Assembly: GCF_003999975.1 (NCBI RefSeq) | Contig: NZ_RJAC01000027.1 | Span: 1-64,000 of the forward strand | Length of the DNA: 64,000 nucleotides | Direction: 5' to 3' | From: Actinoplanes solisilvae | GTDB taxonomy: Bacteria; Actinomycetota; Actinomycetes; Mycobacteriales; Micromonosporaceae | The notes under the pieces: model-generated | Database searches by the model: none | What the model saw: only the letters and a program-made list of their open reading frames with translations | Told to the model about the DNA's origin: nothing | Position numbers and translations under genes: made by a program | Shown: one piece after another, positions 33,079-42,228 of the stretch | Layout: each line of letters begins with the position of its first letter | How positions within the stretch are numbered: position 1 is the stretch's first letter

Positions 33079-33906
33079 CTACCTCTTCTTCTCGACTTCA
33101 GCGCGGAGTTTCGGGAACTCGGCCTTGGCCTTCGCCACCGACACGTCGAACCACATGAACATGCCCTTGCTGCCCTCGTCGGCCCAGGTGCAGATGGCCA
33201 TTTCGATGCCGGAGGTCGCGGAGCTGCCGCACTTCGCGGCGCCGCCCAGCGCGCCGGTCGACGCCGTGGTGATGTTGTCGATTTTCAGGCCGCCGATGCC
33301 GGCACCGTAGAAGGTGGACTCGAGCTCGCCCTGCGGGTCTCGGATGGGGGCCTCGGCGGCGGAGAGGATCACGATGTCTTGAGCGGCCACGTCGCCGTAG
33401 ATCGCACCGATCGTCTTCGTTGCGTTGGGCGTCGACGCGAGGCCGCTCTTGAGCTGCTCGGCCAGCGCGGCGAACGAGGGCGAGGTCAGCTTCTCGCGGC
33501 CGCCCAGGGTGGCCGGCTCGGTGAGCGTCACGGTCGAGACCGGCGCCGGCGCGGCTGAGGTGCCGGCGGTCGCACGATCTTCCTTGTCGGCCTCGTTCTT
33601 GCCGATGATGAGGATCGCGGCGACGCCACCGACGCAGAGGACCAGCACGATCGCGATCGAGAGGAGCACGATCGGCACGGTCCGGGATTTCTGGGGCGGC
33701 TGCGGTGGCGGGGTGCCGTAACCGGGCGCCGCGCCGTATTGAGGCGGCGTGTAGTCGCCGTGGACCGGCTGCGTCGGCTGGCCGTAGCCGGGCTGACCGG
33801 GCGGCGGATAGGCCGCGGTCGGCGGCGGCTCCGGAGCCCCGGGATACGGCTGGCCGGCGGTGGGGTCGTCCGGGTAGGGCGGGCCGGGGTAGGGAGGCTG
33901 CGACAT
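33079..33906 (-). CDS. Pro-rich single-pass membrane protein of unknown function
   Basis: A 275-residue protein. The N-terminal 75 residues are rich in Pro, Tyr, Gly and Gln (YPGPPYPDDP, GQPGYGQPTQP), then comes one membrane helix (about 80-102) and an extracytoplasmic domain of 170 residues with two Cys (AKCGSS, AICTWAD). The layout, a disordered PYPG-type cytoplasmic tail plus anchor, is common in actinobacterial surface proteins. No domain recognised. ATG 33906 gives the MSQPPYPG start usual for this class. Confidence 0.75.
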   Translation of the reverse strand: MSQPPYPGPPYPDDPTAGQPYPGAPEPPPTAAYPPPGQPGYGQPTQPVHGDYTPPQYGAAPGYGTPPPQPPQKSRTVPIVLLSIAIVLVLCVGGVAAILIIGKNEADKEDRATAGTSAAPAPVSTVTLTEPATLGGREKLTSPSFAALAEQLKSGLASTPNATKTIGAIYGDVAAQDIVILSAAEAPIRDPQGELESTFYGAGIGGLKIDNITTASTGALGGAAKCGSSATSGIEMAICTWADEGSKGMFMWFDVSVAKAKAEFPKLRAEVEKKR

Positions 33907-33985
33907 CGGACGCTCCAGGAATCGGCTATCGCGCGAGCCTATCGGCCGGGTGCGACCCGGCGGAGCGCCGAACTGGGCGAATGCG

Positions 33986-34017
33986 GACGCCCCGCACCTT
34001 TCAGCGTGCGGGGCGTC
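33986..34017 (-). terminator. terminator of the fadBA operon
   Basis: A perfect 12-bp stem, GACGCCCCGCAC (33986-33997) with GTGCGGGGCGTC (34006-34017) and an 8-base loop, begins 16 bases past the fadB stop. Confidence 0.82.
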
Positions 34018-34033
34018 GGCAATCGGACGCAAA

Positions 34034-36094
34034 TCAGGCGGGCAGGCTCGCCACGCCGCGGGGGAGGAACCGCTTGCCGGTCACCCGTTCGGAGGTGCCG
34101 CTGCGGTCGAGGTAGGGCGTTACGCCGCCGAGGTGGAACGGGTAGCCCGCACCGAGGATCATGCACAGGTCGATGTCCTGCGCCTCCGCGACCACGCCCT
34201 CGTCGAGCATGATGCGGATCTCCTCGGCCAGCGCGTCCAGCGCCTTCTGGCGTACCTGGTCAGAGGTGAGCGGGGCCGACCCGCCGGCCACGAGCGCGGC
34301 CACCTCGGGGTTGATCTCGTCGTCGACCATGACGGGCAGGCCGGCGTCGACGATCTTCTTGAGGTTGGCCGACTCGGCGAACCGGTCGGGGAAGGCCCGG
34401 TGCAGCGTCTCGCCGACGTGGTAGGCCACGGCCGGTCCGACGAGCTGGAGCAGCGCGATCGGGCGCATCGGCAGGCCGAGCGGGTCCATCGCCTCGTTGA
34501 CCACGTCGAGCGGCGTACCGGCGTCGATGGCCTGGAAGATCTCGCTGGTGACCCGGGTCAGCAGGCGGTTGACCACGAACGCGGGGGCGTCCTTGACCAG
34601 CACCGACGACTTCTTCAGCTCCTTGCCGACCGCGAACGCCGTGGCCAGCGTGGCGTCGTCGGTCTGCTCGCCCTTGATGATCTCGAGCAGCGGCAGCACG
34701 GCGACCGGGTTGAAGAAGTGGAACCCGACGACCCGCGACGGGTGCTCGAGGTCGGCCGCCATCTCGGTCACCGACAACGAGCTGGTGTTCGTCGCCAGGA
34801 TCGCCTCGGGCGTCACGATCTTCTCGAGCTCGGCCCAGATCTGCTTCTTGAGGTCGAGGTTCTCGAAGACGGCCTCGATCACGAAGTCGGCGTCGGCGAA
34901 GACGGACTTGTCGACCGAGCCGCTGACCAGTCCGCGCAGGCGGGCGGCCGTACCCTCGTCGAGGCGGCGCTTGGCGACCAGCTTGTCGATCTGGTCGTGC
35001 ACGTATTGCACACCCTTGTCGACCCGGGTCTGGTCGAGGTCGGTGAGTACCACCGGCACCTGCAGGCGGCGCGCGAACAGCAGCGCGAGCTGGGACGCCA
35101 TCAGGCCCGCGCCGACGACGCCGACCTTGGTTACCTTGCGGGCGAGCGACTTGTCGGGCACGCCGACCGGGCGCTTGGCCCGGCGCTGCACCAGGTCGAA
35201 GGCGTACAGGCTGGCCCTCGACTCGTCGCCCATGATCAGGTCGGCCAGGGCCTCGGTCTCGGCCGCCGTGCCGTCCTCGAAGGACGCGTCCTTCGCGAGC
35301 GCGAGAAGAGAGAGCGCCGCGTTGGCCGAGGGGACCGCGCCGTGCAGCTTCTCGTCGAGCTGCTGCTTGGCGAAGAAGAGCACGCCCTCCCACATGTCCC
35401 GGTCGATCTCGGGCCGTTCCACGGTCACGTCGCCGCCGACGACCCCGGCCGCCCATTCGAGCGAGCGCTCCAGGAAGTCGGCCGGCTCGAAGAGCTGGTC
35501 GGCCACGCCCAGTTCGAGGGCCTGCTTGGGTCGCAGCACCTTCTGGGTGAGCGGGTTCTGCAGGATGACCTGGGCCGCGCCGGGCACGCCGATCAGGTTG
35601 GGCAGGAGCTGGCTGCCGCCCCACCCCGGAACCAGGCCGATCGCGACCTCGGGCAGCCCGAGCGCCGCCGCCCCGCCCGAGACCGTGCGGTAGTGGCAGT
35701 GCAGCGCGACCTCAAGGCCACCACCCAGAGCCGCACCGTTGATAAACGCAAAAGTCGGAATTGTCGAATTCTTCAGCCGAGCGAAAACCCGATGTCCCAG
35801 CTCGCCCAGCTCGATGGCCTGCTCGCGCGACGTCAAATACGGGATGCCAGTGATGTCAGCGCCGACGCAGAAGATGTACGGCTTGCCGGTGACAGCGATG
35901 AACGCCGGGTCTGCCTCGGACGCCGCCGTGATCGCCGCGTCCAACGACGCCAGCCCGGCCGGCCCGAAGCTGTTCGGCTTCGTGTGGTCGAACCCGTTGT
36001 CCAGCGTGATCAGGGCGGCCTTCTTCGCGACCCCCGGCACCTGGACAAGACGGACGATGGCCTTCGTAACGACCTCGTGAGGGTGCTCGATCAC
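34034..36094 (-). CDS. fadB: fatty-acid oxidation complex alpha subunit (enoyl-CoA hydratase / 3-hydroxyacyl-CoA dehydrogenase)
   Basis: A 686-residue multifunctional beta-oxidation enzyme. Residues 1-210 form the crotonase domain (FCVGADITGI, NGAALGGGLEVAL), 310-490 the NAD-binding dehydrogenase domain (VGVVGAGLMASQLALLFA, VVGFHFFNPV with the catalytic His), and 490-686 the C-terminal dehydrogenase domains. GTG 36094 overlaps the thiolase stop (GTGA), so FadA and FadB are made together as a thiolase-hydratase-dehydrogenase complex. The open frame to 36271 lies inside the thiolase gene. Confidence 0.93.
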   Translation of the reverse strand: MIEHPHEVVTKAIVRLVQVPGVAKKAALITLDNGFDHTKPNSFGPAGLASLDAAITAASEADPAFIAVTGKPYIFCVGADITGIPYLTSREQAIELGELGHRVFARLKNSTIPTFAFINGAALGGGLEVALHCHYRTVSGGAAALGLPEVAIGLVPGWGGSQLLPNLIGVPGAAQVILQNPLTQKVLRPKQALELGVADQLFEPADFLERSLEWAAGVVGGDVTVERPEIDRDMWEGVLFFAKQQLDEKLHGAVPSANAALSLLALAKDASFEDGTAAETEALADLIMGDESRASLYAFDLVQRRAKRPVGVPDKSLARKVTKVGVVGAGLMASQLALLFARRLQVPVVLTDLDQTRVDKGVQYVHDQIDKLVAKRRLDEGTAARLRGLVSGSVDKSVFADADFVIEAVFENLDLKKQIWAELEKIVTPEAILATNTSSLSVTEMAADLEHPSRVVGFHFFNPVAVLPLLEIIKGEQTDDATLATAFAVGKELKKSSVLVKDAPAFVVNRLLTRVTSEIFQAIDAGTPLDVVNEAMDPLGLPMRPIALLQLVGPAVAYHVGETLHRAFPDRFAESANLKKIVDAGLPVMVDDEINPEVAALVAGGSAPLTSDQVRQKALDALAEEIRIMLDEGVVAEAQDIDLCMILGAGYPFHLGGVTPYLDRSGTSERVTGKRFLPRGVASLPA

Positions 36095-37281
36095 TTCGCC
36101 TCCCACAGCGGGTTCTCCCAGATCACGGTGCCGCCCATGCCGATGCCGACACACATGGCGGTGAGGCCGTAGCGGACCTCGGGGTGCTCGGCGAAGTGCC
36201 GCGCGAGCTGCGTCATCAGGCGGACGCCGGAGGACGCGAGGGGGTGGCCGATGGCGATCGCGCCGCCCCACGGGTTGACCCGCGGGTCGTCGTCGGCGAT
36301 GCCGTAGTGGTCGAGGAACGCCAGCACCTGGACCGCGAACGCCTCGTTGAGCTCGAACAGCCCGATGTCGTCGATCGTGAGGCCGGCCTTCTTCAGCGCC
36401 TTCTCGGTCGACGGGATCGGCCCGTAGCCCATGACCTCGGGCTCGACGCCCACGAAGCCGTACGAGACCATCCGCATGGCGACCGGCAGCCCCAGCTCGC
36501 GTGCCGTTTCCTCGCTGGCCAGCAGCGCCGCCGTCGCGCCGTCGTTCAGCCCGGCCGCGTTGCCCGCGGTGACCCGGCCGTGCGGACGGAACGGCGTCTT
36601 CAGGGTGGCGAGCTTCTCCATCGACGTCTCACGCGGCGCCTCGTCGGCCGTCGCGAGGCCCCAGCCCTGCTCGGCACTGCGAATCGCGACCGGCACCAGG
36701 TCGGGCTGAAGCTTGCCGTCGGCGTACGCCTTGGCCGTCTTGATCTGGGAATTCAGGCCGTAACGGTCGGCCCGCTCCTTGGTGATGCCGGGCAGGCGGT
36801 CGTGCAGGTTCTCGGCCGTCGAGCCCATCACCAGCGCGGACGGATCGACCAGCTTCTCGGCCAGGATGCGCGGGTTGGGGTCGACGCCCTCACCCATCGG
36901 GTGGCGGCCCATGTGCTCGACGCCGCCGGCGATCGCCACGTCGTAGGCGCCCATTGCGATGCCACCGGCAACATTCGTCACCGCGGTCATCGCGCCGGCG
37001 CACATGCGGTCGATCGCGTAACCCGGCACAGTCTTGGGCAGGCCGGACAGCAGTGCTGCGGTGCGGCCGATGGTCAGCCCCTGATCGCCGATCTGGGTGG
37101 TGGCCGCGATCGCGACCTCGTCGACCATCTCGGGCGGCAGCTGGGGATTGCGCCGCATCAGCTCGCGGATGCAGCGGATGACCAGGTCGTCGGCGCGGGT
37201 CTCGGCATACATGCCGCCCGCCTTGCCGAACGGTGTGCGGACGCCGTCGACGAAGACGACCTCACGTACTTCACGGGGCAC
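36091..37281 (-). CDS. fadA: acetyl-CoA C-acyltransferase (thiolase)
   Basis: A 396-residue thiolase performing the last step of beta-oxidation. The nucleophile Cys is in IDRMCAGAMTA, and NEAFA, GHPLASSGVR and the C-terminal CVGIGMGG complete the active site. GTG 37281 is preferred because GGAGG is just upstream (four bases' spacing) and the domain begins at REVVFVDGVRTPFG; the ATG at 37317 has no ribosome-binding site. It is the first gene of the fadA-fadB operon. Confidence 0.92.
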   Translation of the reverse strand: MPREVREVVFVDGVRTPFGKAGGMYAETRADDLVIRCIRELMRRNPQLPPEMVDEVAIAATTQIGDQGLTIGRTAALLSGLPKTVPGYAIDRMCAGAMTAVTNVAGGIAMGAYDVAIAGGVEHMGRHPMGEGVDPNPRILAEKLVDPSALVMGSTAENLHDRLPGITKERADRYGLNSQIKTAKAYADGKLQPDLVPVAIRSAEQGWGLATADEAPRETSMEKLATLKTPFRPHGRVTAGNAAGLNDGATAALLASEETARELGLPVAMRMVSYGFVGVEPEVMGYGPIPSTEKALKKAGLTIDDIGLFELNEAFAVQVLAFLDHYGIADDDPRVNPWGGAIAIGHPLASSGVRLMTQLARHFAEHPEVRYGLTAMCVGIGMGGTVIWENPLWEAK

Positions 37282-37309
37282 GGGTCCTCCTAAGGCGGTG
37301 GGTGCGATA

Positions 37310-37323
37310 TTACTCATCGGTAA
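37310..37323 (-). promoter_or_regulatory. putative operator of fadAB
   Basis: TTAC-TCATCG-GTAA, a 14-bp site with 4-bp inverted arms, lies about 29 bases upstream of the fadA start. Its form resembles operators of TetR-family fatty-acid regulators; no such regulator is encoded in the window. The following 280 bases to 37603 hold no recognisable gene, only an imperfect CCCAACC/GGTTGGG hairpin near 37506-37540. Confidence 0.45.
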
Positions 37324-37603
37324 CTAAGTCGCGCCACAGGGGTCGGTCAATCTCACAGCCCTCCATCGCAAGATCAAGAGCAGGAGGTCGTAGCGGGGTG
37401 GGTGGTACAGACCGTCGCTCACGCCGAGGGCCGCGCCGGGCCGAGCAGGGCGCTGGCGCGCCCAAACCGCTCACCCCGCCACGGCGACCTGCGTGCGTGG
37501 TTGCGCCCAACCCCAGAAAACCACGTTTGTGCTGGTTGGGGCGTCTTTCCCACTGACCGTTCGGGCGAGGGAATCGATCGCGGCGCGAGCGTAGCTTCAC
37601 GCT

Positions 37604-37753
37604 ATGAGCAAGCCGTTCAGATGCCGCCTCGGGCTGCACAAATGGGTGCGGCGCGCCAACCCGGAGGGCGCCCCGTATTCGCAGTGCGAACGCTGCGGCA
37701 CCGACGCCGGTAACACCAAGGTTCAGTGGGGCGCGGGCGGCCAAGGCGGTTAG
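37604..37753 (+). CDS. 49-residue zinc-ribbon-like protein
   Basis: The frame encodes MSKPFRCRLGLHKWVRRANP followed by 29 residues containing YSQCERCGTDAG. Cys7, His12, Cys28 and Cys31 could bind one zinc ion; the CxLGxHKW...CxRCG pattern is like that of small DUF1660-type proteins. TAGCTT (37592-37597) lies six bases before the ATG and there is no Shine-Dalgarno, consistent with a leaderless transcript, and a strong terminator follows the stop. Function unknown. Confidence 0.75.
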   Translation: MSKPFRCRLGLHKWVRRANPEGAPYSQCERCGTDAGNTKVQWGAGGQGG

Positions 37754-37768
37754 CCGTGCCCGGTCGAG

Positions 37769-37801
37769 CAGGCCCGGCCGCACGTGGGTCGGCCGGGCCT
37801 G
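37769..37801. terminator. bidirectional terminator
   Basis: A perfect 12-bp stem, CAGGCCCGGCCG (37769-37780) with CGGCCGGGCCTG (37790-37801) and a 9-base loop, lies between the stops of the zinc-ribbon gene and the convergent RNase D gene. Confidence 0.82.
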
Positions 37802-37816
37802 AATGCCGTGTGTCGT

Positions 37817-39118
37817 TCAGGCCGCGGGAGCGGGCAGCGCCTCGGCGAGCTGGTCGGCCAGCAGGGTGATCTGCCAGTTGCGGGCGCCGAATCCGCGCAG
37901 GGTGTCGGCGATCGTCGTTGGGGTCGACTCGTCGGGCGGCGACCAGGCCAGCCTGCGCACGTAGTCAGGGCTGATCAGGTTCTCCGGCGGCAGGTTGTGG
38001 GCCTCGGCGGTGGCGACGACGACCGCGCGGCAGCGGGCGAGACGGGCGGCGGCCACCGGGTCACGCTCGGCCCAACGGTGCGGCGGGGGCGGGCCCTCGA
38101 CCGGCTGGTTCACGGGCAGCGCGTCGTCGGGCAGGGCGCGGGCCTCGTCGAGCGCGTCGAGCCAGACGCGGGCCAGACGGCGCACCGAGCGGCCCCCGAA
38201 ACCCGAGATCGCCAGAAGAGTGCGCTCGTCCTTGGGGTCAGCCTCGGCGGCGGCGACGATCGCGGAGTCGGGCAGAACACGGCCGGGGGCCGAGTCGCGG
38301 CGCGCGGCCACGCCGTCACGGGCATACCAGAGAGCCCGGACCCGGGACTGAGCCCGAGCACCCCGTACGCGGTGAATGCCCGACGTGCGGCGCCACGGGT
38401 CGGGACGCACCCGCGGCGGCCGGTCGGCGCTGGCCACGAGCGCGGCGAACTCCTCGGCGGCCCACTCGGTCTTGCCCTGGCGCTCGAGCTCGGCGGCCAG
38501 GTGGTCGCGCAGGTCGGTGAGCAGTTCGACGTCGAGCGCGGCATAGGTCAGCCACGACTCGGGCAGCGGACGGGTCGACCAGTCGGCCGCCGAGTGGTGC
38601 TTCTCGAGCGAATAGCCCAGAAGCTGCTCGGTGATCGCGGCCAGACCGACGCGCTCGAAGCCGGCCAGGCGCGCGGCCAGCTCGGTGTCGAAAAGCCGGC
38701 GCGGCTTCATGCCCACCTCGGCCAGGCACGCGAGGTCTTGGCTGGCGGCGTGCAGCACCCACTCGCTGTCGGCCAGCGCCTCGTCGAGGGTGCGCAGGTC
38801 GTCGAGCGGCAGCGGGTCGATCAGCACCGTTCCGGCGCCGGCGCGACGAAGCTGCACCAGATAGGCGCGCTGGGTGTATCGGTAGCCGGAGGCACGCTCG
38901 GCGTCGACCGCGACCGGGCCGGAGCCGGCGGCCATGCGGGCCACGACCTCGGCCAATTCGTCGGCGGACTCCAACGGACGCGGGGTGCCGTCGCGGGGCG
39001 CGGTGAGTGGAACGGGATCGGGACCGCCAGACGTCGGGTCGGGCGAGTCGGCGTGCGGTCGTCCGTCCCTTTCGGGCTCCGGCGTGTCCCGACGGCGCAG
39101 GGGTGCTTCGTCGGTCAC
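37817..39118 (-). CDS. rnd: ribonuclease D
   Basis: A 433-residue 3'-5' exoribonuclease of the DEDDy class, acting in tRNA and stable RNA maturation. Exo I is VAVDAERASG, Exo II HAASQDLACLAEV, Exo III YAALDVELL (Yx3D); HSAADWSTRPL lies between. An HRDC domain follows (about 240-320), and the C-terminal third contains a further HRDC-like helical part. GTG 39118 has TACGGT (39125-39130) six bases upstream and no ribosome-binding site. It is divergent from the protease gene. Confidence 0.9.
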   Translation of the reverse strand: MTDEAPLRRRDTPEPERDGRPHADSPDPTSGGPDPVPLTAPRDGTPRPLESADELAEVVARMAAGSGPVAVDAERASGYRYTQRAYLVQLRRAGAGTVLIDPLPLDDLRTLDEALADSEWVLHAASQDLACLAEVGMKPRRLFDTELAARLAGFERVGLAAITEQLLGYSLEKHHSAADWSTRPLPESWLTYAALDVELLTDLRDHLAAELERQGKTEWAAEEFAALVASADRPPRVRPDPWRRTSGIHRVRGARAQSRVRALWYARDGVAARRDSAPGRVLPDSAIVAAAEADPKDERTLLAISGFGGRSVRRLARVWLDALDEARALPDDALPVNQPVEGPPPPHRWAERDPVAAARLARCRAVVVATAEAHNLPPENLISPDYVRRLAWSPPDESTPTTIADTLRGFGARNWQITLLADQLAEALPAPAA

Positions 39119-39260
39119 TCCGTAACCGTACGGGGGTACCACCCTCGCCGCTTGCAGCCGGGTCCCGGCGCGCCGTTTCTCGATCGACAAAGGGCTGATC
39201 CGAGCGGCCGTTTTCTGCGTACTACCCGGCGCAGAGCCGATACCCGGGAGGCCGCGCCGG

Positions 39261-40490
39261 ATGACCATGACCTACGAACCGTTCACCCCCGCGGGCTCCG
39301 ACGAGCAGCGCCGATACGACGGACGGCGCCGCGCCGAGGAGCCCCCGCCGGCCGCCGACGGCCGATGGGGTGACCGGGCGGCTGACCAGGGCCGGCCCGC
39401 GCCGCCCCCCGCCGACCCGTGGGCCGAACCGCCGCGCGGCGCCCGCGACCAGTCGGGCGCCGGTAGGGACGAGCCGGCCCGCGGCGGCCGCGACCAGCAG
39501 GCCCACGGCTGGGAAGAGCCCTCGCGCGGCGTCCCGGCGCAGCATCCCCGCCAGTGGGAAGAGCCCGCCCGCGGCTGGGACGAGCCGGCGCCCGCCCCGC
39601 GCCGGCAGCGGGTCGAGGGTGCCCCGCCCGCGCCGCACTGGGAGCCGGCCGCTCCGCTTCCGCAGCAGCGGCACACCGGCGAGCAGCCCGCCTGGCACAC
39701 CGGCCTGTCGTCCGCGATCGAGCCCGACCCGGTGCCCCAGACCGTTTCCAAGGCGGGCCGGGTCAAGCCGCTCGTCATCGGCGTGGTGACCCTGTTGCTC
39801 CTGGTGGCGGGCTGGCAGGCGTACCGGATCGAGGGAATGAGCCGGCACAACCAGGACCTGGCGTCGGTGCTCTCGGCCGAGCAGACCCGCACCGACCGGC
39901 TCGAGAAGCAGCTCGCCGGTGTGTTCGACCCCGAGGCGGTCTCGTCGGGGGTGCTGCCCAGCGTCTTCCGGGTGCGCGCGGGCGGCTTCACCGGCACCGC
40001 CTTCGCGGTCGGCAAGAAGGCCTCCGGCAACCAGACCAACCTGTTCACCAACTACCACGTCGTCGCCGAGACCTGGACCGACGGCGGTCGCAAAGTCTCG
40101 CTGGAGCGCGGCAGCACCCGCATCAGCGCGACCATCGTCAAGGTCGACAAGGGCAAGGACCTGGCACTGCTGCGGGCCAACCAGCGCATCGCCGGCCTCG
40201 GCACCTCGACCGGCCAGGTCAAGCCGGGCCAGCAGGTCGTGGTGGTCGGCGCCCCGCTCGGCCTGGACGACTCGGTCACCACCGGCGTGATCAGCGCCTA
40301 CCGCCCCAACGACCAGGACGGCCCGACGGTCCAGTTCGACGCCCCCATCAACCCCGGCAACTCGGGCGGCCCGGTCGTCAACGCGAACGAGCAGGTCGTC
40401 GGCGTGGCGACCGCCAAGGCCAAGGACGCCGAGGGCATCGGCCTAGCGATTCCGATCAAGACGGCTTGCGACACGTTCGACGTCTGCTGA
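39261..40490 (+). CDS. membrane-anchored trypsin-like serine protease (S1C/DegP-like, no PDZ)
   Basis: A 409-residue protein: 165 disordered residues rich in Pro, Arg, Glu and Trp with repeated WEEPxRG segments, one membrane helix (about 170-186), a short coiled segment, then a chymotrypsin-fold protease. The catalytic triad is His266 (NYHVVAE), Asp300 (KGKDLALL) and Ser368 (NPGNSGGPVV). There is no C-terminal PDZ domain, unlike HtrA. Orientation places the protease outside the membrane. ATG 39261 follows GGGAGG. Substrate unknown. Confidence 0.87.
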   Translation: MTMTYEPFTPAGSDEQRRYDGRRRAEEPPPAADGRWGDRAADQGRPAPPPADPWAEPPRGARDQSGAGRDEPARGGRDQQAHGWEEPSRGVPAQHPRQWEEPARGWDEPAPAPRRQRVEGAPPAPHWEPAAPLPQQRHTGEQPAWHTGLSSAIEPDPVPQTVSKAGRVKPLVIGVVTLLLLVAGWQAYRIEGMSRHNQDLASVLSAEQTRTDRLEKQLAGVFDPEAVSSGVLPSVFRVRAGGFTGTAFAVGKKASGNQTNLFTNYHVVAETWTDGGRKVSLERGSTRISATIVKVDKGKDLALLRANQRIAGLGTSTGQVKPGQQVVVVGAPLGLDDSVTTGVISAYRPNDQDGPTVQFDAPINPGNSGGPVVNANEQVVGVATAKAKDAEGIGLAIPIKTACDTFDVC

Positions 40491-40491
40491 C

Positions 40492-41058
40492 CTAGCCCAC
40501 GCGCTGGCGGTCGGTCAGCGCGGAGACTCCCGGTGGCGGCAGGCCCGCCGTTGAGGCGAGCATCGAGCACCAGCCGTGCAGGTGGGCGGTGATGTCGTCG
40601 CCGGTCGGGGTCCAGGAGGCGCGGACCTCGATGTCGGCCGTCGGCGCGGGGCCGGCCAGCTCGCCGAAGCGGGTCGACGTGGTTTGGGTGATCGTGCCGC
40701 CGATGGCCGTGTAGGCGGCGGCGTGCTGGTCGAGCGCGTCGGTCAGCCAGGTCCAGGCGACGGCGGAGAGCATCGGGTCGCCCGCCATCTCTTCCTCGAG
40801 CTCGGCCGTGACCAGCGTGACCAGGCGGATGTCGCCGTGCCAGGCCTCGTGCCCGGCCGGGTCGTGGAGCAGGATCAACCGGCCGCCCGCCACCTCGTCG
40901 CCGGCGCGCAGCACCGTCGCGCTGATCGCGAAGGCGAACGGCGCGAGCTTCTGCGGGGCGGCGATCTCCTCGAGGAGAATCTCGGGGCGAGGCGCCGGTG
41001 CCCGCAGAGCGTCGGCCGCGCGGGCGAACGCCGGAGGAACAGCGGAGGGGGACGCCAT
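40492..41058 (-). CDS. DUF3000 protein
   Basis: A 188-residue soluble protein of the actinobacterial DUF3000 family: LAPFAFAISATV, LILLHDPAGHEAWHGDIRLV and the AWTWLTDAL segment. The family lies next to hemE and rnd throughout the class; function unknown. ATG 41058 has TAGTCT (41065-41070) six bases upstream. It is divergent from hemE. Confidence 0.88.
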   Translation of the reverse strand: MASPSAVPPAFARAADALRAPAPRPEILLEEIAAPQKLAPFAFAISATVLRAGDEVAGGRLILLHDPAGHEAWHGDIRLVTLVTAELEEEMAGDPMLSAVAWTWLTDALDQHAAAYTAIGGTITQTTSTRFGELAGPAPTADIEVRASWTPTGDDITAHLHGWCSMLASTAGLPPPGVSALTDRQRVG

Positions 41059-41131
41059 GGCTGAAGACTATGCCGCCTTGAGGTGTCCGTAGCCGATCGG
41101 TGCTCCCCGCGTGTCGTGGCACGATGGCGCG
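41059..41131. promoter_or_regulatory. divergent leaderless promoter pair, DUF3000 / hemE
   Basis: The 73-base gap holds two -10-like hexamers pointing outward: TAGTCT (minus, 41065-41070) six bases before the DUF3000 ATG and CACGAT (plus, 41120-41125) six bases before the hemE GTG. No Shine-Dalgarno is present on either side. Confidence 0.55.
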
Positions 41132-42169
41132 GTGACTTCCGTTGTGAGCGATTCGCCCTTCGTGCGGGCATGCCGCGGCCTTGACGTGCCGCACACCCCG
41201 GTCTGGTTCATGCGGCAGGCGGGCCGGTCGCTGCCCGAATACCGCAAGATCCGCGAGGGCATCGCGATGCTCGACTCCTGCCGCCGTCCCGACCTGGTCA
41301 CCGAGATCACACTTCAGCCCGTACGGCGTCACCACGTCGACGCCGCGGTGCTGTACAGCGACATCGTGGTGCCGATCGCGGCGGCCGGTGTCGATCTCGA
41401 CATCGTCCCGGGCACCGGCCCGGTCGTCGCCGAGCCGATCCGCACCGCGTCCGATCTCGATCGCCTGCGGGCGATCACCGCGGCCGACGTCGATTTCGTG
41501 GCCGAGTCGGTGCGCCTGCTGGTCGGCGAGCTCGGTGCCACCCCGCTGATCGGTTTCGCCGGTGCTCCGTTCACGCTGGCCAGCTACCTCATCGAGGGCG
41601 GCCCGTCGCGCACCTACCTCAAGACCAAGGCCATGATGTACGGCGAACCGCAGCTCTGGAACGCGCTGCTCAGCCGCCTTGCCGACATCGCGCTGACCTT
41701 CCTGCGCACGCAGATCGACGCCGGGGCGAGCGCGATCCAGCTCTTCGACTCGTGGGCCGGGGCCCTGAGCGAGGCCGACTACCGCGAGCACGTCCTGCCC
41801 CACTCGGCCCGGGTGCTGGCCGGTCTGGCCGACGCCGGTGTCCCGCGCATCCATTTCGGAGTCGGCACGGCCGTGCTGCTCAACGCGATGGGCGAGGCCG
41901 GCGCCGACGTGGTCGGGGTCGACTGGCGTACGCCTCTCGACCGCGCGACCGAGATCGTCGGCCCGGGCAAGGCGTTGCAGGGCAACCTCGACCCGGCGAT
42001 CCTGTTCGCCGGCTGGGACGTCGTGCGCCGCGAGACCGACCGGGTGCTCGAGCAGGGCAAAGCCGCGCCCGGCCACGTCTTCAACCTGGGCCACGGCGTG
42101 ATGCCCGAGACCGATCCTGACGTGCTGACCCGCCTGGTCGCCCACGTCCACGAGGTGTCGGCGCGCTGA
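41132..42169 (+). CDS. hemE: uroporphyrinogen decarboxylase
   Basis: A 345-residue enzyme decarboxylating uroporphyrinogen III to coproporphyrinogen III. Signatures: PVWFMRQAGRSLPEYR (substrate Arg and Asp loop), GFAGAPFTLASYLIEGG and IQLFDSWAGALS. GTG 41132 is chosen because it matches the family start and has CACGAT six bases upstream; GTG 41111 is an alternative. It starts the hemE-hemY-hemQ cluster. Confidence 0.95.
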   Translation: MTSVVSDSPFVRACRGLDVPHTPVWFMRQAGRSLPEYRKIREGIAMLDSCRRPDLVTEITLQPVRRHHVDAAVLYSDIVVPIAAAGVDLDIVPGTGPVVAEPIRTASDLDRLRAITAADVDFVAESVRLLVGELGATPLIGFAGAPFTLASYLIEGGPSRTYLKTKAMMYGEPQLWNALLSRLADIALTFLRTQIDAGASAIQLFDSWAGALSEADYREHVLPHSARVLAGLADAGVPRIHFGVGTAVLLNAMGEAGADVVGVDWRTPLDRATEIVGPGKALQGNLDPAILFAGWDVVRRETDRVLEQGKAAPGHVFNLGHGVMPETDPDVLTRLVAHVHEVSAR

Positions 42170-42228
42170 CCGTCACATCGAGCGACCCCAGCCGTACGGG
42201 GTGGCGCCCGACCTGGAAGGCTTGAAGC

